Shown one piece after another: positions 1-9,897 of a stretch of DNA of 64,000 bases. A program made the translations under genes and the position numbers. The notes below the pieces were generated by a model. The model had not been told where the DNA came from, did not search any database, and saw only the letters and a program-made list of their open reading frames with translations. This DNA is from Ctena decussata (lineage: Eukaryota > Mollusca > Bivalvia > Lucinida > Lucinidae), in contig OZ022503.1 in NCBI GenBank assembly GCA_963989385.1, forward strand, positions 55,922,858 to 55,986,857, given 5' to 3'. Position 1 is the stretch's first letter, and each line of letters begins with the position of its first letter.

Positions 1-104
1 TAGAAATAAGAAAATTTAATTCAGAAAACAAAACTAAGGAGCAGTCTGATCAGAGCCTGCACATTTCATCATTTTGCCAGCATATCGCCACTTTAATAAA
101 CTTG

Positions 105-281
105 TTCAAAATTTGCAGGTACATAATCATGTTTTTCCACCATTTTACAAAGGGCAACAACTTTGTACTGTACTTCCTATTTGATTCCCTATACCAAAAT
201 ATTTTTAGACCCTCCAAAATAGGGTCTATGTCGAAAAGAAGCCTCACTTGGAGCAAATTATTTCCTCCAAGTACTGACAGA
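105..281. repeat. Degenerate F5 foldback element
   Basis: The segment has the F5 hallmarks: an imperfect 'accattttacaaaggg' part, a GGGTCTA part, and 'gagcaaattatttcctcc'. It lies in the first intron of the exchanger gene. The first 100 bases also resemble F2 (GGAGCAGTCTGATCAGAGCC at 40-59). Confidence 0.5.
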
Positions 282-455
282 GCCCCGGTAGCTCAGTAGG
301 TTAAGCGCTGGCCTGTTGGGTTCAAGCCCCGCTGTAGGTGTGGATCTTTCCAATCGTAAACGGGTTTCATTGCACACAGCCTTTCATTATCACCCAACCA
401 TCGTCCTGATATGACTGAAATACTGTTAAAAAGGACGAAAAATCGTAAGTCATCC
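282..455 (+). mobile_element. tRNA-derived SINE (type 1)
   Basis: A tRNA-like head carries box A (TAGCTCAGTAGG, 289-300) and box B (GGGTTCAAGCC, 318-328). It is followed by a tail with 'attgcacacagcctttcattatc' and 'gactgaaatactgttaaaaa'-type sequence. The same head and tail recur in reverse at 38800-38972 and, broken, at 59258-59400. It has no complete cloverleaf, so it is not a tRNA gene. Confidence 0.75.
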
Positions 456-604
456 ATCTATCCAAGTGCTGACCACCATGGATCGAGACAGGTAAAAATA
501 AAGAGACAGGAGTTGCTTCCCCAGAAAGCATATCCAGTCCCCTTAATTGGTTACTGTCTTCCAATTATTAGACCAATAGTAATTACCGTATAGACTCTAT
601 CCAG

Positions 605-715
605 CAGGCACAAGATGTCAAAATGACGTTGCACTGACGTCTATGAGACGTAATAACGTCGCATCGACGTCAGCACGTCGCATCGACGTCAGTTTGACGT
701 TATTTCAACGTCATG
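605..715. repeat. Cluster of GACGTC/ACGTC palindromic motifs
   Basis: About ten ACGT-centred motifs (TGACGT, GACGTC, AACGTC) occur in 110 bases, with a partial tandem unit 'acgtcgcatcgacgtcag'. The cluster lies in the first intron of the exchanger gene, 27 bases past its donor. It may be a degenerate tandem repeat; a regulatory role through CRE-like sites is only a guess. Confidence 0.5.
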
Positions 716-741
716 TGCCACCTGGGTATATAACAACTTAC

Positions 742-988
742 CAATCTTGGCTAAACTAGCAATCAGAACCCATAAACAGATGATATATGGTAATTCGACT
801 CTCTCAAAGTCAAACACAACAAGAGGGAATCTTTCTGAGTGTGTTCCATTCTTATTGTCTTCGGAATTTTCTTCAGCAGCCGCCGTAGTCCACTGACTCA
901 GAATCAGACATGTACACAAGGTCAGTTCCAACAAAGAGACCCGCGGAACACTCCAAATTTTTGTCTCCGCCATTAGAAAATTGTTCAT
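742..988 (-). CDS. First coding exon of an SLC9-type Na+/H+ exchanger (partial gene)
   Basis: The exon encodes 82 residues plus one base, then meets a clean donor (GTAAGT, plus-strand 736-741). An N-terminal hydrophobic stretch at about residues 16-37 looks like a signal peptide. It is followed by an acidic, polar segment with a possible N-glycosylation site (NGT). The end, FPLVVFDFERVELPYI then ICLWVLIASLAKIG, matches the conserved start of the exchanger core in plasma-membrane and recycling NHEs, where the first core helix follows a PY(I/V)IxLW motif. The family swaps Na+ for H+ across membranes. The start at 988 is the first in-frame Met after a stop; a second Met six codons in (973) is an alternative, and neither has a strong Kozak context. 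Remaining exons lie off the left edge. I cannot assign the paralogue. Confidence 0.8.
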
Positions 989-1177
989 CTATTTCATTTC
1001 ATCTTGTATATGTTGTGTCCTTCGACAACCCTGTATAAACAATAATGAGATAACGATAAAAGTAACATAAACATCGGCGATTTTACTCAGCATGTCAATT
1101 TCACCGTAGATAACCGAACTTGCACTCAGCTGGCGTGAAAGGTCAACAGACATGCGCAGACAGTCGCAGACGTTCAT
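989..1177 (-). other. Probable 5' leader of the exchanger with a 62-codon upstream ORF
   Basis: A Met-initiated frame of 62 codons ends in TAG at 989-991, directly next to the presumed exchanger ATG at 986-988 and in the same frame. The peptide resembles nothing I recognise. Either this is untranslated leader with a chance upstream ORF, or transcription starts inside it. I see no TATA box and cannot place the transcription start. Confidence 0.35.
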
Positions 1178-2044
1178 TCATGAAAATGAAAGTAGGGGTC
1201 ATTATGTAGGTCACAATTTACTATGTTCTACCGGGTGCATGTGTACTTTAAACACACGTGAGTTTTTGATGAGAGAATGGGGGAGGGTAAATTGGTTTTT
1301 GAAGTGTGAAAGAGCCTGCGACCAAATCCAGACTTAGAGTAAGGGGACATGGCTTCGCACACTTTTATAACTAGTCCTAACCTTAAAACTAACCCTAACA
1401 CTCCCATCCCCATCCCGCCCGCTAACCTTACATTCAGCCTTAGTGGCGGACAGATTCTGTAGTCTCGGTATTTTGTAGATTTGTCGAGAAATGCGAAGTT
1501 TGGAAGTTAAAAAAAAAACAGAACTTAAAATAATAGCAATATTTACATACTTATTTTGGCAGACTTCTGAAGGTGAAGCTAACTAGACTACCCTTCCTCC
1601 CTAATCCATAGTCTGTCTAAACTCAAATCATTCACTATAAAAAGCGGTTCAACCTTCAAGTTTGGTAATAAAATGTGGGTTGGTATGCATTTATAGAGTA
1701 ACATGACTGGCAAAACGTAGAGAAATCAAGTTTTTAAAAAATAACAAATCGCTCCACAAAATCCAATTTCCTGTCTAGCAATGATATGTAAAAATAGGCG
1801 GGATAGTGATTGGGGCCCCACGCTTGTGCATTGTATTTTTACCATTTTATTCAACTTAATGAAATCGAACTTGAATGACCCAAATAAGTTTTGAAACCAT
1901 TTTTATGTGAAACTCAAAGATGCATTATTTGTTTAAAGCTGGCTAAGCACGGTCATTTATAACTTGATGATGAAAAAAAACTATAGTGAGAGGCTTGCAG
2001 CGATATCTCATGATAAAATTTTTCATGCGAATAGAGCAATCATT
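1178..2044. other. Spacer without recognisable gene
   Basis: Low-complexity AT-rich DNA with a short CTAACCCTAA-like run near 1378-1400. I see no exon, RNA gene or clear element. Confidence 0.5.
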
Positions 2045-2256
2045 TGAGCAAACACACGAGAAAACCAACAAAGTAGGTTGTGCGCACAGCGCAAACTCAG
2101 ATCAGCCAGGGCATCCGCCCAGTCTGATCAAAGTCTTCGCTGTCCGCATGGAGGTAGCGATTGGCAAAGAGTCTGATCGGTCTGAGCGGACGCCCAGGCT
2201 GATCCGAGTCTGCTCTTGTCGAACAACAACTTTGTTGGTTTTCTCGTGCCGCGGCT
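2045..2256. repeat. F1 palindromic element, copy 1
   Basis: The left arm 'cacgagaaaaccaacaaag' is matched by an inverted right arm 'ctttgttggttttctcgtg'. Inside are CAGATCAGCCAGGGCATCCG and its complement-like partner. The F1 family is described in the findings. Confidence 0.8.
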
Positions 2257-2296
2257 GTATTTTTAAAATAGGAAATAGGAAGTGACGACTTATTAA

Positions 2297-3429
2297 GCCT
2301 GTTTCACATCAGCCTTACGGCAGCCGTACGACCCTCTGCGATCACATTTCTGGCAAAAATCGCTGGGTTTCGTGCGGAAGCCGCAAGATCGTCGTACGAA
2401 TTTTAGACGTCGCAAGGTCGTCGCAAACTAAATTCTCAACATGCACATTATTTCTGCGATTTTTTGGCAATCTGTGGACGCCGCAAGGCTGCCGCACGAC
2501 AGTCTTGAGACAACCGCACGATTGACTCACGATTTTGCGGGAGTTCGCAAGTTTGTAGGCGGGGTTGCTGTCAATCATTGCTTGCGTTTGTCTTGCGACG
2601 GTCGCAAGACAGCCGCACGAGCATCTTACGACAGTCGTGCGTCCTGACAGAATGCTATCGCAAGAATGTTGCGAATCGTAAGACAATCGCGCAAGTTGTA
2701 CGGCAGCTGCACGACAGCCGCACGGCAGGCGCACGGCAGTCCTACGATTTTTGCGTCACTTGCGTCTCCCTTAAAAGTAAATCGGTACTCACAGTCTTGA
2801 CTCCAGAAAAGAAGCATGTCCCCGGGGTTTGCCCCACCAACGCCTCGCATGTCCTCTTCTACCTTGCCGTGCTCGGATGAGCAGCACCAGGATGGCGGCG
2901 TGACGCTCTTCTTCATCACGGAGCCTCCTTCTTAGAAGGACAATACGCTGCTGTGGGATAGCCATCAGGCTCTAATGTGGTGTCGACAATCGATGGTGAA
3001 ACTATGAGGGTTGCCGGTGGTGCTCTAGCATTTTATTCGTCATTCGAGGCGAATTCGTACGATGAACGTACGGTCATCGTAAGACATGCGTGAGACAGCC
3101 TTGCGGATTCTTGTTCGTCGTACGGTGCCCGCAAGAGTTTTGACAAATTCTTACGACCGTCTCACGGCAGTCTTGCGGTAGTCTTACGGCTGCTGCACGG
3201 CCATCTTGCGGCAGCCGTACGAAATGTTGTTTATTTTTTTCTACTTTCAAGCTGCAAAATTGTTCAACTCGTGAGACAGACGTACGAACATCGTACGGCT
3301 GCCTTACGATCTCTGAGACCACGATGGACCCGCCCAGATACACTGCGATTTTGTCTGCGATCTGTCTACGGCACCCATGGCCTCAAAAATCGTACGAACA
3401 AAAAATCGCACGGCTGACGTGGAACAGGC
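2297..3429. mobile_element. TTAA-flanked 1.1-kb DNA element with CpG-rich short-repeat interior
   Basis: Left end TTAA|GCCTGTTTCACATCAGCC (TTAA at 2293-2296) mirrors the right end GGCTGACGTGGAACAGGC|TTAA (TTAA at 3430-3433). The TIRs match at 16 of 18 positions. Both halves of the interior are dense with CGTACG, GCCGCACG and TCGCAAG motifs on both strands, unlike the AT-rich surroundings. A central part (about 2765-2960) lacks these motifs and holds a minus-strand open frame starting near 2919. TTAA targets are known for piggyBac and Kolobok-like transposons; no transposase is visible, so this is non-autonomous. Confidence 0.7.
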
Positions 3430-3510
3430 TTAATAAGCAACTAAAAATAAAACCTATACTGATAACGAATGAAAGAAATAAAAATGTACCGTGAATTTAA
3501 ACAAAAAACT

Positions 3511-3752
3511 GAACCGGGACAGGACAAAACCAACAAAGTGGCATGTGCACCCAGCAAAGACTCAGATCAGCCTGAACGGCCCCATGTCTGATCAGAGTAT
3601 TCGCTGTCGGCGTGGGGTAGCTTAAACCTTTAGCTACCCTCTAAGCGCACAGCGAAGACTCTGGCCAGACTAGACGGGTGCTCAGGCTGATCTGAGTCTT
3701 CGCTGCGCTGGGCGCACCTGCGATTTTACTGGTTTTGTCGTGTCGCAGCTCA
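3511..3752. repeat. F1 palindromic element, copy 2
   Basis: Diverged arms 'ggacaaaaccaacaaagtgg' and 'ctggttttgtcgtgtcgcag' flank the paired cores CAGATCAGCCTGAACGGCCC and GACGGGTGCTCAGGCTGATC. Confidence 0.8.
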
Positions 3753-3765
3753 AATTTATTTGATT

Positions 3766-3767
<2 letters not shown>

Positions 3768-3805
<38 letters not shown>
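3768..3805. repeat. (CT)n microsatellite
   Basis: About 19 uninterrupted CT units directly follow the F1 copy. Confidence 0.95.
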
Positions 3806-3807
<2 letters not shown>

Positions 3808-4112
3808 CAATCAACGTAATAATGGAGTTTTTTATGGTTTTTATTTTTATTGGTTAAATTAATTTCAAGATGTTTTTGTAACGCACCTTGTTTTTGTTTC
3901 ATTTATATTATTGTTTGTCAATAATTCCCCCCCCCCCCCTGACCCACTCCGACCCCACCCCCGAGACTAAATCTCCGGGAACCTTGCCCAATAACTGCAT
4001 CCAACAAAACATTTTATTTATTTGTTATGAATTACTCATATACATACAAATGCATTACATGGACATAAACTCTTCGTACAACAGGGAATCAGAAGAACGT
4101 CATAAGCAATAG

Positions 4113-4199
4113 TTATACCATGGTTTGTCCGCCTGTACGAGATAATCCACTAAAGCTCGTGGATTACCTCCTCGTACAGGCGGACAAACCATGTTATAA
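4113..4199. repeat. Palindromic element with GGTTTGTCCGCCTGTACGAG arms
   Basis: The left arm 'ccatggtttgtccgcctgta' is repeated inverted as 'tacaggcggacaaaccatg' around a short loop. It makes a long near-perfect hairpin. Confidence 0.75.
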
Positions 4200-4209
4200 C
4201 TATTTTAAT

Positions 4210-4293
4210 TATACCACCCTTACCAGTGTAGACCTTTCTCACTGCGAAATATTTAGCAATAAAGTTGGCCTTTTTCTGGTAAGGGTGGTATAA
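4210..4293. repeat. Small TIR element
   Basis: Terminal inverted repeats TATACCACCCTTACCAG and CTGGTAAGGGTGGTATA enclose about 50 bases. It lies only 11 bases from the preceding palindrome. Confidence 0.7.
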
Positions 4294-4299
4294 TGACTA

Positions 4300-5190
4300 T
4301 TTTTTTTTAGACCTCATGATGGTGCTGGGTGTGTGCAACTATGGATACATCGTTATGAGAATAGAAACAATAACATAGAAGTCTGCTGGCTAATTTAATA
4401 AAGGAAGATGAGAAAACAAACATTTTAAAATCTCTAATCGTCTCTTACCACCAAAAACGAGTTTTCTCGCCAAAAACGTAAAAAATCCGAGTACACTTTT
4501 TAATTCAAACTATTTATCCGAATACACTTTTTAATTTAAATAGTTCATCCTTTAAGATATCAGTCAAAATTTAATTAAAGCCTATAAACTGAAGATAAGT
4601 AACTGACATGAATTGACAGGTGTGTTTCCGAATAAACTTAAAATCATCTCATCCCCAAGGGTATTTCGTTACGACTGATGTGACGTTAAAACGTCTTGTG
4701 AGTAACGTTAGCCTGGTCGCTTGTCAGCAGACGTTGCGCAAATCGAAGACCCAGATCAGCCTGCGCGTCCGTGCAGTCTAACCCGGTCTTCACTGGTCGC
4801 AACATGATTCTCCATGAGACTCAGGCATGTGTGTAGCGAGTGACAAGCTTGTTACAGATGTATAAAGGTACATTTTCTTGCTCCCACCCTCGCATAAACG
4901 AAACCGTGTCGAGAGAAAAAGCATGGGCTTCCCATGCGGTCGGTCGTGGCTTTATGACCAGCGTGTCCATTCGTTAAATTTTGTCAAAATCTTCTTCATT
5001 GGCACCTGGGATAGCTAAGCATCACCAGTACACTGACTGGAAGCCGTACGGACGGATGCACATACTTTAATATACATGTAATCATTAATTCGCATAAGGT
5101 TTGAAGGGCCATTTTTCTCGAAACTTGACTCATTTGAATTTGTCAATTTACTTCCGTGTGCAAATTTTTGGGGTTGGCATTCTGTTACGG
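4300..5190. other. Spacer with remnants only
   Basis: A diverged piece near 4710-4810 has the F1-like phrase CCCAGATCAGCCTGCGCGTC. No gene is seen. Confidence 0.4.
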
Positions 5191-5194
5191 AATC

Positions 5195-5420
5195 TTACAG
5201 CCACACCTCTATCTCGCCTGGTAGAGTGTCCGCTTGGTGGATGACTGGACTGGTGGGCCCGGATCCTGGCCGAGTCATGCAACTGTAATACGGAAGTAGT
5301 CTCAGCCCAGTGTCAGCATACGGGTACGACGCATACAAGTCTGTCAACACCTAAAAAGGCGTCAGGGGGTAGGTAGGGCAAGCATGATACGCACAATGGA
5401 AATGAAATGGGTTACGTCAT
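5195..5420 (+). mobile_element. Degenerate tRNA-headed SINE (type 2)
   Basis: A box A-like 'tcgcctggtagagtgtccgc' and a box B-like 'ggcccggatcctggcc' are spaced as in a tRNA. A unique tail follows. The ends are approximate. Confidence 0.5.
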
Positions 5421-5877
5421 GTTTTCACGTCTGTTGACAGATCTTATCCAATTTATAAAATTTTAGAATGCAAATACGAAGGTGCGTATTGAAATTTTGT
5501 CCTTTGACAAAATTTGAATACGCGTCTGCGTATTTGCGAATAAGCATGCAGCTACGCCCTTGTAGATGTAGCAGTCTCTAGCTGTTTACCACTAACAGCG
5601 ACTAACACTACCAGGAGTTACCGCCTACCGCTTTGTCACTGCTAGGCGACTTCGGATGGCCGAACAGATGGACAGAAGACGGACAGACAAAACTAAGTAC
5701 TTACGCACTTACTTACCTGGGTATACGCGATTCTGACATTCTTTTTGGCTAAATATGACTGATGCAGATGATGATGATACTTCTTAAAGGAACTGCCATA
5801 AGTCAGAAACCGTCTGTACAAATTGGACAATTTAAGAACTTTAAGAAGTCCGAAAATGCGAGATTTATCCTTCAGAG

Positions 5878-6110
5878 AGGTGCCGTGGTCGAGTGGTTTG
5901 AGAAACTCGGTTATGGTGCAGAAGGTCGCGGGTTCAAATCCGGGTTGGGTCAGCCGGCGAATGTCTATAAACCCAGCATCAGATTGGTACCTTTTTCGAA
6001 TCACCGAAGGATAAGGCAGCGAAAGGAGAGGAAAGTGGGACTATAACCGCTACGGCCACAAGCTATGGGAAACCTTTACTGTTCATCCTTCAAAAACGAG
6101 ATGTAGGTCG
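5878..6110 (+). mobile_element. tRNA-derived SINE (type 3, Ser/Leu-like head)
   Basis: The head 'tgccgtggtcgagtggttt' resembles class II tRNA genes, and box B GGTTCAAATCC is at 5931-5941. The following tail shows this is a SINE and not a tRNA gene. The 3' end is approximate. Confidence 0.65.
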
Positions 6111-6716
6111 GCGCATACTTAAGTTAAGCATACTCCCAAAAAATCATACAAAGTAAAAAGATAGCGAATGATCAGGAACCTCAAAACCAAAAGTGAAAGA
6201 AGTATATACGTTTTTTTTTACACACAAGATGCATCAAAAACGTTGATTACCAGTTTTCCTTGGGACCAATGTTTGAACAACCTTGTAAAGTGCTTCTTTT
6301 CATATTAATTCCGACTTTTTATGGCTCTAAACAGGATCTGTTAATGTATGATTAATTCAAAAAGATTTTTCTTCCGAGAAAATGTCACATTCTACACCCA
6401 GTCTGGTTCTGTGTGTGAAAGTACGAAACATAGGTGCAGGAAGTAGCCCGGCAGATTAAGGTTTATGGTTATACCCACAAGGGAAATCACTCTGAAATGG
6501 GAATATTGCCTCCCTTCTTAAAGGGCTGCTACTGAAGGGCTGATTGTTGGTTGTTTTTGGGTTTAAACGGCTCTTTGAGAGCTCCTAAAGGGGTAAGATT
6601 ACTCTTATTCTGTAGTGAGCAAATTGCTTCCTTCATAACTTACCTCAGCCCTTGAAAATGTGATAAGATTACCAAGGCACCATACCTTAATGTGCTTAAA
6701 TCTTCAGACACCTAAA

Positions 6717-6752
6717 AACCATACCATACCATACCATACCATACCATACCAT

Positions 6753-6790
<38 letters not shown>

Positions 6791-6865
6791 AATACCATAC
6801 CCTAACCCTAACCATAACCATACCATTCCCATACCCATACCATACCATACCATACCATACATACG
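6717..6865. repeat. (CCATA)n / (CCCATA)n simple repeat
   Basis: Runs of CCATA shift to CCCATA and back. Two CCCTAA-like units sit inside, but these are too few to call telomeric. Confidence 0.9.
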
Positions 6866-6871
6866 CAGCAG

Positions 6872-6955
6872 GCCGAGTTGACCCGGGCCGAGCTGACCCG
6901 GTCGAGATGACTCATGCCGAGTTGACTCCAGGCCGAGTTGACCCGGATTCCCTTC
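6872..6955. repeat. Short tandem repeat of about 17-20 bp
   Basis: Degenerate units of 'ggccgagttgacccg' occur about five times directly after the simple repeat. Confidence 0.7.
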
Positions 6956-7029
6956 TGGCTAGGTACCTGGAACGTTGAAATTCTCCCTTTTCAGAACACT
7001 TATAAAATATTGTTAACACCACCACCTCA

Positions 7030-7625
7030 AGTTATTGATAAAATATAGCGATTCTCACAAGGATTGCACAAGCCACTGCAGCTCTTAAAAAGCTGAAGCT
7101 AATTTGTACAGAAAACAACATATCTCTTGGATTAAAGGTGAAACTGATGGGCTCCCTTGTTATATCCATATTTCTGTATGCCTGTGAATTGTGGACCTTG
7201 ACAGCAGAGTTAGAGAAAAGAATGCAGACCTTTGAGATGAGATGCTACCGAAGGTTATTGAACATCTTGTACAAGGACCACATATTTAATGAGGATATTT
7301 GCAGAAAGAGCAGTCATTGGAGAATATGATGAACTCCTGACGCTGGTAAAGAAATGAAAGCTAAAGTGGTTTGGCCATATCTCAAGGTCTTCTGGTTTAC
7401 CAAAGACGATTCTACAGGGCATAGTGAAAGGAAAAAGAAGAAGAGGTACACAGAAGTGGGTAGACAATACCAAAGAGTGGACAGGGATGGACTTTGCCAG
7501 CACAACTAGGGCTAAGGGCAGCTGAAAACAGGACAAGGTGGAAAAACTGGAAAAGGATTGTTGCAAGTTATCTGTGGTGCCCCAATTACCTTACAAGGTT
7601 GTGGGAGAGGATGGGAAAAAAATAA
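7030..7625 (+). pseudogene. RTE-like LINE reverse transcriptase remnant, C-terminal end
   Basis: The frame at 7138-7329 reads LYACELWTLTAELEKRMQTF and RCYRRLLNI, matching the end of an LINE reverse transcriptase. After a stop and frameshift it continues with LKWFGHISRSSGLPKTILQG, then KEWTGMDF, and in another frame LRAAENRTRW and VICGAPITLQG. These phrases occur at the 3' end of RTE/CR1-class LINE ORFs. At least two frameshifts and several stops make it dead. The 5' part is missing, as in most LINE copies. Confidence 0.8.
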
Positions 7626-7739
7626 AATAGAAAATAGGGAATTCTTCCCTTTCAAAACAATCCTAAGAAAAGCATCATAAATGAATGCATGATACCCTGC
7701 AAATACAAACCAGTTAAAATTTGACCATTACATTTTTAC

Positions 7740-8400
7740 AGCTTTGGCCACTTGTATTTCATAAAAATCCCTTTTTACTCTATTCATAAAAATCCCTTTT
7801 TACTCTATTTTATATAATTTTTTTTGGCAATTTTATACATGTATATAGCCCCATGTCATGAGCAGATAACCAATTTGAACATTGCAAAAGGCCTATGTTA
7901 CCTCTATTATTTGTTGCAAGTTAAAAGAAAGTCTTTCTGTCTGTTCAAATTCTCTTAACGATGTTCCCCATGAGGCTTAGTAAAAACCCCTTAAACTCCA
8001 ATTTTATATTTTTTTCATGAGTTAATACATGTATATAGCCTAAGGGCAGGGTAAGATGACATCTGTGGACTAAATTCTGCTTGTAATAGAAAGCTTATGT
8101 CACTTTAATTACGTCTGTGAAATTTCAAGATATACATATACTAAAATTCTGATTTTTTTAAGAATTTAGAAACATATTTAGCCCAGTATTGGGGGCAGAC
8201 AATCTCTTTGGGCAAAATTTTGATCATAACAGGAAGTTTATAATACTTTGATAATTTGTTGCAAGGAAAATCCCATCAAGACAGATTTTATAAACTTTTC
8301 ATGATTTTTTTTTTACATGTATATAGCCTCCCCCCCCCCCCCCACCCCCAATGTAGGGGGAGATAACACTGGTGGACTAAATTCTGCTTCTTACAGAAAG
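7740..8400. repeat. Degenerate tandem region with ACATGTATATAGCC units
   Basis: The phrase 'acatgtatatagcc' recurs near 7838, 8027 and 8318. Each time it is followed by similar sequence such as 'ggactaaattctgcttnntanagaaagctta', at 200-300 base spacing. A 'aaaatccctttttactctatt' doublet lies at 7764-7810. It probably is the core of an old interspersed element. Confidence 0.5.
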
Positions 8401-8440
8401 CTTACTTCAATCATTTCTGTGAAATTTAATCAAGACACTT

Positions 8441-8655
8441 GAGCCGCGACACGACAAAACCAACAATGCGGTTGTGCACCCAGCGCAGACTCAGATCAGC
8501 CTGGGCATCCGCCCAGTCTGATCAGTCTTCGCTGTCCGCTTGGCGGTAGCTTAGACCTTTAGCTACCCTTTAAGCTCTTAGCGAAAAGTCTGATAAGACT
8601 GGGTGGATTCCCAGGCTGATCTGAGTCTATGCTGGTTTTCTCGTGTCGCGGCTCA
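8441..8655. repeat. F1 palindromic element, copy 3
   Basis: Well preserved ends GAGCCGCGACACGACAAAAC and GGTTTTCTCGTGTCGCGGCTC. The arms carry ACTCAGATCAGCCTGGGCAT and CCAGGCTGATCTGAGT. Confidence 0.9.
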
Positions 8656-8837
8656 ATTTTCTAAACGTAAAAAACCCTCATTAGAACCACCATGGCTATG
8701 TATGGCAGGCCTCTACACAATGTTAATCCATTGCATTCTGGGTATTTTTTGTTGTCTGCTGAAATTGTCGTCTGCATCAAAAATCAAGAATACTTTGACA
8801 ATATTGGTCTAACTAATTCTTACAGAAATGATGTCTA

Positions 8838-8920
8838 GGCAGCAAACAGTTTGGATCTCAGATCAGGTCTCACGTTTGTGGGGCCTGATGTGGATCCAAA
8901 CTGTTTGCCCAGATACCCTT
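8838..8920. repeat. Hairpin element with GCAAACAGT outer arms (F2-related)
   Basis: AGCAAACAGTTTGGATC is mirrored by GATCCAAACTGTTTGCC. Related hairpins with another core lie at 20318-20392, 27574-27642 and 31424-31488. Confidence 0.7.
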
Positions 8921-9034
8921 AAAGGGGTACCCCGAATGGAATAGGTTAATTAGGGTAAAACATAAAATTTGTGCCAGAATTATCCTCAACTTCTGAACTC
9001 TCATTTAACTCTGGGTATCATATCTACCAGTACT

Positions 9035-9235
9035 CATTAGTTTCTGTTCTATTCTATCCCGTAACCGTACAAGGTCTTTGTGGTACCACAGATGACTTCG
9101 AAACAATCCCATTCCACCTTGTCCTGTTTTCAGCTGCCCTAGTTGAGCCGACAAAGTCCATCCCTGCATGTCAACTCTTTAATATTGTCTTCCTACTTCT
9201 TCTGCCGCTCTTCCTGTTTTTCATTTCAATTTAAC
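9035..9235 (-). pseudogene. Second RTE-like LINE 3' fragment
   Basis: On the minus strand the reading RAAENRTRWNGIVSKSSV matches the end of the element at 7030-7625. Only the last coding part is present. Confidence 0.65.
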
Positions 9236-9517
9236 ACACAGTAAATGACCAAAAATTTCAAACTACTGTAATAATTCGACTAAAAGACAGGGCATTCTGT
9301 ACAGTGAAGGGGGTTGTAGCCGTACTAAATTGGATATCTGTAGGGCAAGGGCCTACTGTGCTTGCATGTGCAGGTGGGGGTTGTTTGAACATTTTTTCTC
9401 GCCCCAACATCTCTTTTCTTTTTCCCTCTCTCTGAAAGACAGCTCAATATAGACTGAAATACTGTCTCAAAGAGCCGTTAAACCCAAACAACCAACCATT
9501 ATTTAGAATGAATCAAA

Positions 9518-9897
9518 ATACAGTCAACTCTCGATATCTCAAAGTCAAATTTCAGCCCAAACTACTGATATCAAGGAGTAAATTTTCTGGTACCAGATAA
9601 TTTACTTTTAGATATCAGTAGTTTGAGATAACAGTTGAAATGTAAACAAGACCTGTCACAGGGACAGGATAGCTCGCCTGACAGAGCCTTGCCCATCACA
9701 TAAAAAACTTTAACGTAAAACTTTAACATTTTGCTAACGCCGCCGCTGCCGCTGCCAACGCCGCCGAAGCCAGGGGTAGTGCAATAGCTCTTCCTGAACT
9801 TTGTTCGGGCGGGCTAATAAAAATAGGAAATATATTCTTTGATTCAAGAAGATATTTCGAGATATCAATGTTCGAGATATCGGGAGTTGACTGTATC
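9518..9897. mobile_element. F4 TA-flanked MITE, interrupted by a Helitron-like insertion
   Basis: Ends TA|CAGTCAACTCTCGATATC and GATATCGGGAGTTGACTG|TA show a TIR with TA target, typical of Tc1/mariner-pogo relatives. An internal hairpin is built on ACTACTGATATC. The copy is split by the insert at 9647-9817. An uninterrupted copy lies at 14797-15004. Confidence 0.8.
9647..9817 (+). mobile_element. Short Helitron-like (HINE/Pearl-type) insertion
   Basis: Sequence on either side joins exactly to match the uninterrupted F4 copy at 14930 ('gaaatgtaaa' then 'taaaaatagg'), so the insert is 171 bp with no target duplication. It ends in CTAA. The preceding hairpin CCTGAAC-TTT-GTTCGGG lies a few bases inside that end. 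These are the expected 3' features of Helitron-class elements. The same ends bound 16429-17530. Confidence 0.75.

Noticed and set aside
2342..2919. Several overlapping open frames on both strands (up to 130 codons)
   Set aside because: They arise from CG-rich repeated words in the TTAA element; Arg/Cys/Gln-rich composition follows the repeats.
5880..5960. Possible tRNA-Ser/Leu gene
   Set aside because: Box A and B are present but no complete acceptor stem; a SINE body follows.
6717..6865. Interstitial telomere array
   Set aside because: Only about two CCCTAA units; the rest is CCATA/CCCATA simple repeat.
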